Of a stretch of 64,000 nt of DNA, positions 22,765-33,353 are shown piece by piece. The DNA is taken from positions 71,897,562 through 71,961,561 of the forward strand of contig OY288242.1 in the NCBI GenBank assembly GCA_958450325.1, written 5' to 3'. Position numbers and translations under genes: made by a program. This DNA comes from Agrostemma githago. Taxonomy: Eukaryota > Streptophyta > Magnoliopsida > Caryophyllales > Caryophyllaceae. The notes under the pieces were generated by a model. The model had not been told where the DNA came from, did no database searches, and worked only from the letters and a program-made list of their open reading frames with translations. The first letter of the stretch is position 1. The number at the start of each line of letters is the position of its first letter.

Positions 22765-24199
22765 ATGTCAGGAAATTCAAGCGTAGACACAAGTAACCAT
22801 AGTGGGAACAATGCCGAACAATCCGGGGATAACACCGTAGAAACCCTAGCCAACATGATCCGAGACCTACAGGCCACCATCATTACCATGAACGCATCCG
22901 TGAACAGCATCGATTCCCGCCTAGGCCACTTGGAAGATAAGGCCTCTGATGAACACCATAACCGGATCCTCAACGAGGTCCTTTTAACCTCCCCGCCACT
23001 AGGCAGTGTTCCAGCCAGAGTCACCCCTAATGATCCCACTACGCCACCTCAGGACGACATCCTACAGTCCGCCATGAGTCGCATAGACTTCCTTGAAAAC
23101 CAAATGCGCCTAAACCAAGGCAACAATGTCCACCTCGAAAACCATAGGAAGTTTAAGATGGTAAAAGACCTGCTACCAGAAAGCCGACATACCAAAGCTC
23201 AAGGGAAATGAGGACCCCCTCAACCACATCCGGGCCTTTAAGGACTACATGGCCATTAAGGGGGTCAAACCCAGCCTTTTCGCTAGGATATTCCCATCCT
23301 CTTTAGGCGACACACCTCGATACTGGTTTTACTCCCTTGAGCCCAAAAAGATATCCACCTGGGACGACATCTCCATAGAATTCGCAAAACAATACGCGGA
23401 TAATTTCGAAACACAAGTCACCATCCGAAGCCTCGAGGTCCTTTCCCAAAATGAGAAGGAAGGCTTCTCCGAATTTCTGACTAGGTGGAGAAAGGTTAGC
23501 ACCCAATTAGTAAACCGCCCCGACGAAGCCATCTTAGTAGAGAAATTTATCAATAACCTTAGGCCCCCTTACGCCTCTCACCTTAGGTACCAAAATATCC
23601 ATACCTTCAAAGAATTGTCTACCTTAGAAATACGTCTGGAGGACGATATGAGAAAGGGAGTATTCTCCAAAATAATGGGGAAAGGTTATCAAGATCCAAC
23701 TACATCCACGGGAACCCGCTCTTACGGGTCATCTGAGAATAACAAAACCGAAGAAGTACACCTAGTCGAACCAACCACCCGGGGAAGAACAAACTTTACC
23801 CCTAGAACATTCTCCAAACTAGGCATCACATACGTCGATGCTCTAAAAAGGTTAAACGAACAAGGGAACCTCGAACCCATAGGCCCTACCCCAGAACCGT
23901 CCGCGGTCAGAAAAGGGAAGTCGTGGGATGCCAATAAGTATTGCCATTACCACCGTGGCAATGGGCATGATACCGAATCTTGCTTTCGACTCAAACATGT
24001 CATACAAGACATGATCGAAAACGGGATGATTCCTCTCCCTCCACCCGAGAAACCAAACAATACCACAAATCCATTTTGTGTCCATGCAATCTTTGACGAC
24101 ACCATCGATTGTTCCCACCTCGATCCTATCTATAGAGGAGAATGTCCTGAATATCGAGGAAGATCTCGACAACCCGCGAGCACCCGCCAAGACGAGTAA
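22765..24199 (+). pseudogene. Tat-type gag with one frameshift
   Basis: Translation starts MSGNSSVDTSNHSGNN at 22765. An N-terminal helical region (LANMIRDLQATIITMN; RIDFLENQMRL) is followed by a one-base shift near 23185-23195. The second frame reads LNHIRAFKDYMAIKG, then the retrotransposon gag core (FARIFPSSLGDTPRYWFYSL, ISIEFAKQYADNFE, FLTRWRKVSTQLVNRPDE). It ends in a Tat-style zinc knuckle CHYHRGNGHDTESC followed by FRLKHVIQDMIENG. A TAA ends it at 24197-24199. Apart from the frameshift it looks nearly intact, about 475 residues. It would form the particle shell. There is no fused protease. Confidence 0.88.
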
Positions 24200-26880
24200 A
24201 ATATGTGTCTGAGTCAGAGTCTAGTTCGTCTTAGGGCCTAGACCTAATATTGTAATAAATGTCTTTTCGTTTTTCGCATCAAGTCAAGAGGTGCGAGGGG
24301 ACTTGTCCTCCACCTCCCCAAAAACAATGTCTCAGGCACGTAGCCTGCTTATTACTATCAATAAAAGGAAATAAACTTTTCCTCCTTTATAATGCGCCTC
24401 GACAATCGCTTGGTTTAATAATGCACTTTCTTGCTTACAACTCGGTACTATGCCATTTATCGATTACAATCAAACATACCTCGAAACAACGAGGAAGTAC
24501 AAGAACTGAGATCCTGTGTTCTTTTCTTTTAACTATTCCATGTCTGGTATAGAAAGCCACAAACTATCCCTTAGAACGAGCATTCCCAAATCCTATGACA
24601 AATCTAGATAGTCTCTTAACTTGTGATCAAAGACGGAAGGCAAACCCATTTTCCACAATAAATATCCCTCAAATAAAGACTGACCAATTCCTACCATAGG
24701 TGCTAGTCTGACAAAAAGAAAAAGAAGTCTGAAATGGCCAAAAGAAGCCAAAGAAAACAATGAAACCAAGGCCAAACTAAACCGACCCAGTTCAATATTC
24801 AAGACTAAACTCAACGGTCAAAATGAAACCCCCAATCATTCAACTCGACTTCAAATGCAAAGTCCGAACAAAAAGCAAAAAAAAAGAGAAAAATTAAAAA
24901 TGAACAGACCAGTCAACTAGCACCCAAATACTAGCCTCCCTACATTACAACCCCTAAAACCTTCCTGAGACACTTGTTAGGAGACAGTTCAGAATTTTGA
25001 GGATTCAAGCTCAATAGGATAGTCCCACCGTTAGGGACAGACATGGAAATCAGATCCCACGTAATTTACAACTCGCCCGATTGAAGTCTGAGTCATTTTT
25101 ACTCAGCTTCCCCTTTCCTACCACATTACGAAACCTTAGCCCATAGACCTAACTCCACAAAAATCAAGCTCCAGATTTTGATCTATCGAAACCACTTACT
25201 ACCTAGCTCCACATCCCAAAACCATCCAAGCCAGTCACCCTGACCCAAACACGGTATCTCGGTAATTGTCACTTTCAAGGGGTCGCACCCAACCACTCCA
25301 CCTTAGTTCTTTAACTAGGGTGATTACACTCTAAACATCTCACATCGATAATTGGCATAACAAGTCTAAAGCAAAATCACTCACACCTATTATGAACTAC
25401 GAACATGGTTTGATTCCGTCTAAACGCGGATACGTAGGCAACCCTTCCAAGGGTACAACCAACAAAAATAGTAAAAAATCGCTAACTTGATTCACATGCA
25501 AATCGGAACCCCCTTTGTTCTGATTAACGAGTGATTTCAATGATGAAGCACAAACGACGAGCCGAGGACGGGGTGAAAACCAGAAAGGGCGCCCCGGGCA
25601 AAATGAAGAAACGAGTTGCGAGCCGTCGTCAAAAAAAATTAGAAAAAAAAGGAACAAAAATGGTGAGCCGAGGATGGAGTGAAAACCCGAAAAGGGCGCT
25701 CCGGGCAAAAGAAAGAATCCAGTTGCGAGCCACCACAAAAAAAAAGGAAAAAGAAAAAATGTGCTTCTCATTAATGAAAAATCAATTAAATCAAGTCTTT
25801 GCCGATGAACTTTAGTTTACATCGAGCATCTAACATCCTGCCACCACGGAAAATGACAACATGTCAAGCAAACCCCACAAAAACTAGTACTAATACACCA
25901 CATAATATCAATTAATAGAACATAGTACTAAATGGCTGGGCTCTACCGGTCCGACTTTCCCCTTTTCTTGCCATTCGGGTGTGCTTGTTCGGGTTTCTCA
26001 CCATCGGCCCCTCCGAACACAAGCTTCCACCGCCCTAGCTAAAGGCGAGCCCAGCCAATCTCACTTCCCCTCCTCACTCACATTCTTAATATGGGTCTTG
26101 TCGGTCTTGGCCCGTTTAGATGAACTGACGAATACAAGGATCGGTAACGCCGTCTTCGGTCGGGCGCTTAGTGACATTAGCCCACGTAGCTTCCTTATTC
26201 TGTAAAACGGTCATCTCCGCAATCTTTAACCTTTCTCTCACATCCGAAAACCCCGAACGTCAGGAACGACCTCCTGAAGTCGCTAAACCTCTTTCCAAAA
26301 GCCGAAATGCCCGCGCAAGAATGACAGGTCCACGCGGACAATACATTACGTCTATTGAGTCCACCGGACATAGACGTTTTGTTTATTTTCTTTTTAGGGG
26401 GATAAGCTACCCCACCTAGGCGTGTTGTAGCCCCGAATGACATTGTCAATTCGCGTCTGTAGTCTAATACGACATTGTCACTAAGATATAAAAAGTGGTC
26501 TAACTTTTTTTCAAAAGTGGTCTAACTTAACACCGGACACGCACTCAGTCGATACACTTTAGCTGCAAAGCACTCTTTGCGTTTCTGCGCATCTTGAGTC
26601 AAACATTTTAATCGACGTACTACTTGATCCAAATCCCGGCTCAAACTAACACATTTTAAGAATTCCGAAAAAGCATTTTCGTACTCTCATGCAATCTCAA
26701 CGCATTCTAAAACGTCCTAAACTACGACGAAATCGCAAACAAATCGAACTGGAAGTGATTACTTGTCACCTAGGTCAACATTTCAAGAGCAAAACAAAAC
26801 ACAAGACTAAAGAATCAATCAAAATACTAAAAGTCTAAAATCTAAAATATACAAATCCAAACACAAACCGAGTTTACAAA
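24200..26880 (+). other. Non-coding middle of the Tat-type element; pol deleted
   Basis: Just after gag the sequence GTCTGAGTCAGAGTCTAG (24207-24224) matches the Glu-Ser-coding repeat that precedes pol at 1-52. It then jumps to AATAAATG-rich 3' sequence, so pol seems to have been lost between these points. The rest has no recognised protein. A two-copy tandem repeat of about 120 bp (25556-25735; AGCCGAGGA, GGGCGC.CCGGGCAAAA) and the phrase GGATACGTAGGCAACCC (25428-25444) common in Tat elements are present. Confidence 0.65.
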
Positions 26881-27933
26881 CTAGGGAGGATCCCTAGAAG
26901 CTGCGCCTATAGCTATCACAAGCTCACCGATATTTCCATCCAAACCTAAATCCCCCAAAACAAAGGTAGGAGACTCACTACCATCCATCCCCGACAGCAT
27001 ATCTAGAGTAGCTGTCTCGGGAATCTCTCCAACATCCTCGGTGGTGCCCGTAGCATGACCCTCAGCCTCAGCCTCAACCTCCCTCTCCATCTCAACCCCT
27101 AGCCTAGCCTCGCCCTGCGCCGAGGACTTGCCCTGAGACCGAGCTAACCGCTCCTTAAGCTGGGCAATCTCGTCGTCCCAGGATCGCAAGAGCTGTCGCA
27201 GCCTAGCCTCTTCCGCCTCGAGCTCAGTCACCCGAGTCTCCAGCTGCCCCACCACATCCGGGGTATCCTGCAAATACACCTATACTTTAGGAAAACATAC
27301 AAACAGCCTAAAAAGCCAACCCGAGGCACACATACTCACCGATCGATATCCTGAAGTATCACGGGAGACTCTCGACGCATAGACCCGGAAGCAGTTGGCA
27401 GCCTGCCACAACCGCTGATGACAAGCCGATGAAACCTAAGAGGCAAAAACCATACGAGTTAACCAAGCAAAACCTAACCCTTAGAACCCAAATCCAAAAC
27501 AAAGACCAAAACTTACCCAGTATACCCGGTCACGCCACTCCCTCCCAGCCTTCATCTCCTCAGCAGAACACGGAGAAAAAGGCTCTGTAAAGGCTACCCC
27601 AGCCACATCGACCCTGAGCAGTGTCAAGGAGAAGTCTGGGGGCTGAACAGCATCGGCCGAATCGGCCAGCTAAAAGAAAAGCGAACCATTCAAAATGAAA
27701 GCAAACACTAAACCATAGGACAAAACAAACGATAAAACCAAAACCGACACTTCAATAATCCTAAACCTTGGGGGCTACTAAATAAAACAAACTGTAAGAG
27801 GGAAACTTACATCTTCAAGGCGCAGCTACTTCACCATCTCATTCTCCGACGAGTAGTGACTCATCGTGCTCTTAGCCTGAGCCAACCTCCACTTAATCTC
27901 CGTCGAAAACCTAACCGAACGAGCACGTACCAT
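26881..27933 (-). pseudogene. Four-exon antisense accessory gene of the Tat-type element
   Basis: Minus strand. Predicted exons are 27933-27811, 27669-27517, 27435-27340 and 27279-26881. Every intron has GT...AG ends and phase 0, and the exons hold 41, 51, 32 and 133 codons including the stop. Exon 1 begins MVRARSVRFSTEIKW and has one TAG at codon 36. Exon 2 includes SPCSAEEMKAGREWRDRVYW, exon 3 CHQRLWQAANCFRVYASR. Exon 4 begins with a coiled coil (LETRVTELEAEEARLRQLL) and ends in an acidic tail. Antisense ORFs are known in Tat elements, some with a putative gypsy-type transposon domain (PF04195); this may be the C-terminal part of such a gene. Function is unknown. The single stop and the preserved frame argue for past selection. 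A captured host gene is an alternative. Confidence 0.65.
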
Positions 27934-28244
27934 TTTAGATACCAATCAAGGGAATTAGGAGTAAATCCAAGCCTGTAAAGGAAGTCTAAAAACCTCCTCT
28001 AGCCAAAATTAGCCCCAGCGATAAACGAACCTGGAAATCTCTAGCAAACAAGACCACTCATACCGAAGCACATAACAACCCAAGCAAAAAATATGAACAA
28101 AACAAATTCAACAGAATCCCGAAAGATTCGAAAAGCGAATTCAAAACCCGCGAACCTAACGAATCCCAAGTAAATTTTAAACCCGTGAGCCTAACAAATC
28201 CCAAAGCATTCTGAAGGTAATTCAACTCAATTTAGTTCAAAACA

Positions 28245-28895
28245 ATTTTAAACGAACCCCTTGTAGCGCTCAAAACCCACTTTAAACGAGTCCCTGGTAG
28301 CACTCAATTTAATCCAATTTTAAACGAGCCCCTTGTAGCGCTCAGAATTTTTTTAAAGGAGTCCCTAGTAGCACTCAGTTTAATTCAACGAGTCCCTGGT
28401 AGTACTCAAAATTAATTCAATTTAAACGAGCCCCTTGTAGCGCTCAAAAGCAATTTAAACGAGTCTCTGGTAGCACTCATAATCAATTCAATTTTAAACG
28501 AGTCCCTGGTAGCACTCAGAGTCAAAACCAATTTTAAACGAGTCCCTAGTAGCACTTGATGCAATCTAATTTTAAATGAGTCCCTGATAGCACTCAGTTT
28601 AATTTTAAACGAGTCCCTAGTAGCACTCATTTTAGTTCAACGAGCCCCTGGTAGCGCTCAAAATCCGATTTTGGATGAGTCCCTGGTAGCACTCAATCCA
28701 ATTCAAGTCAAGTCAAGTTAATTCAACGAGCCCCTGGTAGCGCTTAAAATTCCAATTTTGGATGAGTCCCTAGTAGCACTCAATCCAATTTCAATTCATG
28801 TCAATTTAATTTAATTTAATTCAATTTAGTTTTAAATGAGTCCCTGGTAGCACTCAGAACAATCAAATCAACCCGAAACGAGTCCCTAAGCATTC
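28245..28895. repeat. Tandem repeat of two alternating classes in the Tat 3' region
   Basis: About 17 units of 30-50 bp occur. One class reads CGAGCCCCTTGTAGCGCTC, the other CGAGTCCCTGGTAGCACTC, separated by AATTTAATTC-like spacers. Translated frames are artefacts. Such arrays are common between the last gene and the PPT in Tat/Ogre elements. Confidence 0.9.
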
Positions 28896-29240
28896 AATTC
28901 ACGCCCCCTAAGGAATACCTAAAGCAAAACTGAAATCAACACAATCATCCACCGAGGATATCAAACTAGAACTAAGACATCAATAAAATTTAAGCAAATG
29001 TCCATGTCAAAATACCGAAACTACTAAAGCAACAAACCCAAGACGAGACAGCAAGCATGGGCCCGAGCCCCGACTAGCAACTACAAGCATGGACGTCAGG
29101 TATGATTTCTAAGCCTTGGCTGGCGAGCCTCAACACGTAGTCCAACGGATTTAAAACGACCCGACCGAACAGCCACCAGGTCGTAATCCTTGATTGATCT
29201 GGGTGGCTATACTTTGGCTTTCGCCTTGTCCAAACCTCAG

Positions 29241-29256
29241 TCAAAGTGGGGGCTTA
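29241..29256 (+). other. Polypurine tract
   Basis: CAAAGTGGGGGCTTA lies immediately before the 3' LTR, as in other Tat elements. Confidence 0.75.
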
Positions 29257-31434
29257 TGTAGACACCCAGATTCGGACCTGGTGGCTGCAGGAGTGCCCGA
29301 CCAACACCCGATTACGATCGGACTGCAACGCGACACGAGTTTGCGATGTTTTAGATAGTTTTTCTATAGAACGAATCAAATAATTACTCGAAAAGATTAA
29401 ATTAACATCAAAGCAGACTTAGTCGTGTCATTACGGTCGCGTCGACACTAATTAGAGTCAATTCCGACACCGAGGCCCCGAATCGGTCCCGAAATATGCA
29501 AAGTCAAACCCGAGTCAACGCGTCGGGCCGAGCGAACCTCGGGACGCGCACCGAAGCCCACTCGGCACTCAACGTGCTAGGGTTAAAGGGAAGCCTTAAC
29601 CTCCAAGAAAGACTAAGATATGCATCTTCTCCGTTTTGGAAAGTTTTGATATCGGATCTTCAAAACTTCGACAGCTTGAGCTCTGGTGCCTGAAGACTGA
29701 ACTGCCTCACACCAGGCGTCTGAAGTCCGAGTCGCTGGACCCCGGGCGTCCATATGGGCAACGAGGATGGAAAACACCTATAAATATCCCCCTCACCTCA
29801 TTCATTCGACACACAAATTCTCAATTCTCTTCTCCCTCCACTTTCTCGCTAAGGGCTCGCACTCCGACACCTGAAGCAAACGATCCACTCGATCGTAGTT
29901 TTGAAAAAACGACATCGACGCTACTGCTCACCTTCGAGCCCCCCACTCGATACCGAGGAGCCTGTGTTCGACTAGCTATAGTCTAGTAACAAAGTTCTGC
30001 CGGATTAGCCGCAGAATCAGTCCATAGTAACGGAGCTCTGCCGGAGTAGCCGCAGGAAGGGTCAACGGTAACGGAACTCTGTCGAAATCACTAGGCAACC
30101 TAGGAGGATCCGCCTTGGAAGCCGAGTCATCACTAGGTTGTCATCTAAACAAAACTTTACATTTTTGCACTTTCTTTATTATGCACTACGACAACACTAG
30201 ATGTGGACACTAGGTCCACAAACACTTACTAAAACACGTAACGTCCCAACTTCAACCGCAAATACTAAAATACACTAAATAAACCCGAGTAATTCCGAGA
30301 TCCGTTCTCAACTATCTATGCATCGTGTCCCGTTTAGTGTATACTCCGAGGGCGCAACTCCTCACAATGTGATTTACTTACATTCGCATTTACAGTTTTT
30401 CGTATGATTTATTGCTTTTATGACCTTATAATCGCATGCTAAATCACCTAACACGGAATTCAAAACATAAAACAACTAAAACTGAACAAAGTGATGGTCG
30501 GGTTCCGTATTAGTCCGGGTGCTCGCCTTACTAGGTTCGACGCATCTTTATTAATACCGAGCCGACGCATCTTAAGCAGAATACCAGGTAAGGTATATCA
30601 CGAGAATGACTAATATCCGTATTATCGCGTTAAAACTGACTTGTTAATACGTATAATACTAGTACTCTCTACTCTCCTATGTGCATCTTTTCATGGCCTG
30701 CTTGTCACGTGAAATCGCATGCAAAGAATGTAAACACAACTACTTCGATGACAAAACTTACTTGTCCTTAAACAACCAACGTACCAAAAGGTATAGGGTG
30801 AAAACAATGGATGTTATAGTACTTCCGCCACAACAAAAGAACGAAGTTATCAGCTCACTGATTGATTAGTAGAGGTCGCTATAGTGCGGGCGGGATTGGG
30901 TGTCGATGTCTATCGGATGTTGACTTCCCAATACTTATGTACCATCACCCCTTACTCAGAATCGACGGTTTTCGGATGTCCGAAACCATTGGCAATGAGA
31001 GCCATTCCAGACATGGAGTGCTTAAGGGTACAAGTCTTTATCTTTAGGTCCCGTGCCCCTCAATTTTGAGTCGGCTAAGGATTAAAGTTGACTTGAACGG
31101 TTTTCCGAGTCCCCATAATTGACTCGGTGGCGACTCCACAAATCGGCAACGAATTCAGTTCACTAAAATGGTCGCCTTACCAAACATATCGACCTTTAAA
31201 CATTTAAAACCACGACTCGATCGATTCCAAACGGAAACACGGGTGCCCGCACCCGTCTAGTACAAGTCCGGATCGTCATCCGAATCGAGCTCCGAAACAT
31301 CGCCCGTACGCAAGATCGGACCGGCCTCCGACTGAGAGGGGGCCGCGTGGGTGGCCGCCGCCATACGTTGAAAAACCGGGTCAGTCCCGCGCGGGCGCGC
31401 CCAGGGCGCCGTGCGTTGCGGACGGACGTCCACA
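29257..31434 (+). repeat. 3' LTR of the Tat-type element
   Basis: It starts TGTAGACACCCAGATTCG and ends GGACGTCCACA. TATAAATA lies at 29779-29786. It is 33 bases longer than the 5' LTR, partly through an insert around 30366-30381. It is followed by the TSD CAATT. Confidence 0.95.
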
Positions 31435-31439
31435 CAATT

Positions 31440-33250
31440 TTATTTTTAAAATTAATTGTGACAAATAGTTGACAATATTGTCACAATTGATATTTTTGAA
31501 ATAAAATTGTTTATTAATATTACGTAACTTTTATTAATTCGTTTTAAATTATAGTATTGTCTAAATCAATTTTTAAATATAGGACCGAACCAAGTTCACT
31601 TTGGGTAGCGAATTTTGAACCCAAAATTCGAATTCGAACAACATCGAACTTCGGACAATGTATCCTTGCGCACAACAACAGTTGCGCGAACATCGGAACA
31701 AAGCCAGGAAAATAGAGTAATGAAGGCGAGCCAAAACAGCAGCCATGAACACGGACAAGTGTAGGAGAAAGATGAGATTCACAGAATAGAAGGACGAAGA
31801 GTAGGGCTTGGAGCGAAGAACACGACAACAATGTGATAGCAGCAAAAGCGAATACGAATAGCTACAGCCACAACAACACACACAGCAATAGCAAAAGCCA
31901 CGTACAACAACATCAACAATAGAGCAACAACAAATACTAACGAAAATGGCAGCAGCAGAAACGCATAGCAACAGCAACACACCAACAGAGAAGGACGAAA
32001 AAAGAAGGAGAAGAAAGGGAACGGACAAAACAACTAATGCCAGGTGGACGACATCAGTAGCAGCAGCGAGCAATAACAAGGAAAATATCACAGGATAACG
32101 ACATTAGTAGCATCGAATCAACAACAGTGCAGCAGAAATACACGACATAGGCGAAACAAAGAATGGGAAGGAAGAAGGGACGTTACCTAAGGGAACGAGG
32201 CCGACGATAGAGGCGGCATGACACGGCGACGAACAGAGGAAGCCACTCAAAAAAATTGGGCAGGCAGCAACGACGGAGACGGTGGCCGGAAATTGAACGT
32301 AGAAAGAAAATGATGCGTGATGGTGAAGGTGAAGGAAGTCAGGTAAACGAGACAAAAAAAGGAAGACAGGTGGTGGATGACAGCAGGCGACAGGGGAAAA
32401 GATAGAGTTTTCAAAACCTTGGCCACTTTTGTCGCACGTTATAACAGGTCAAATATCAATCACGTGTTTAGATAAGACAAAATCAAAATTGATTGAGAAT
32501 ACAAATATTTTGTCTTTATTTGCGCATGTGAGTAATATTTGACCCGTCATTCGTAATTCCGTAAATAAATGGATAAGGGAATAAAGTGTTAGGCGACAAA
32601 TGGTCGAGTCATAAGTTGACCCACGAAGGAAATAAGGTTAGAATTGAGCCAAATACTCCTAAATAAGCGAACAAAATAAAATATCGAGTGAGTAATATAT
32701 TTCTCGAGTCTAAAATAAATATTCGAGACAGAAATGAAGCCTGGAAAGGCACTCCGTAAATAATTAGGTCAACGAGATATATGTAAATTATTTTGAGATT
32801 AAGATAAATGTTTACAAGGAAACAACATTTCTCAAAGGATTAATAAACAATTTTTGACAAAACAGAATTAATATTGCTTACGGCGAAATAAATAATTTGA
32901 CGAAACTTAAATTAAAATGAGTTTCGAACTAAAAATTACTAACGACGAAATATTATAGAAATTGCAAAGAGATTTATAGTTGAAAATAAATATTCGAGCT
33001 TATATAAAAATGAACTTAGAAATACTCGTACTCGTTTTAAATAGTGAGAATAAAAAATGACCTTATTTTCGGTTAGCAATCAATGGAGTACTCGGTATAT
33101 CTCGGTTTCCGTGAGACGGTATAACATGACCATGTTTCAATTTTAATTGAGCGAGCGAGCGAGCAAGCCAACCCTGGAAAAGCCCCTCTTCCCTGAAACA
33201 ATCCGTGTACAAAACAGACGCCTTGACTTGTTACCTACTACGGAGTAAAA
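31440..33250. other. Intergenic sequence between the Tat element and TOM20
   Basis: Nothing is firmly recognised. 31440-31560 is AT-rich with inverted phrases (AATTGTGACAA, GTCACAATT). 31600-32400 is rich in CAACA/CAGCAG and gives long low-complexity frames on the minus strand that resemble no protein I know. 32400-33120 is AT-rich. The final part should contain the TOM20 promoter, but no clear TATA box stands out. Confidence 0.5.
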
Positions 33251-33353
33251 CCTTCCCTTGAGCCTTCAGCCGTCTCTCTCCCTTGTTCTCTCTCAGTCGC
33301 CTTCATTCATAAATTTTTTGCAGACTCGTAGTAAAATCGTAAGGGAAAGAGAT

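Larger units (their letters stand above)
19129..31434 (+). mobile_element. Complete Tat/Retand-like LTR retrotransposon, gag only, TSD CAATT
   Basis: The element has LTRs of 2,145 and 2,178 bp, a PBS, gag, a long non-coding middle, an antisense gene, a tandem-repeat block and a PPT. The target duplication CAATT lies at 19124-19128 and 31435-31439. Gag type, PBS, long LTRs, antisense accessory gene and repeat block point to the Tat clade. No protease, RT, RNase H or integrase was found between 24200 and 26880. Movement would have needed enzymes from a relative such as the one whose pol remains at 1-2046. Confidence 0.92.

Noticed and set aside
28412..28630. 72-codon repetitive peptide (SATRDSFKI repeats)
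   Set aside because: It is the translation of the tandem repeat, on the antisense strand.
28245..28895. Possible CRISPR-like array
   Set aside because: Plant nuclear context, variable unit length and diverged units inside a retrotransposon; an ordinary tandem repeat.
31573..32355. Minus-strand frames of 83-172 codons
   Set aside because: Cys/Val/Leu/Ser-rich low-complexity translations of CAACA-rich DNA; no motif recognised.
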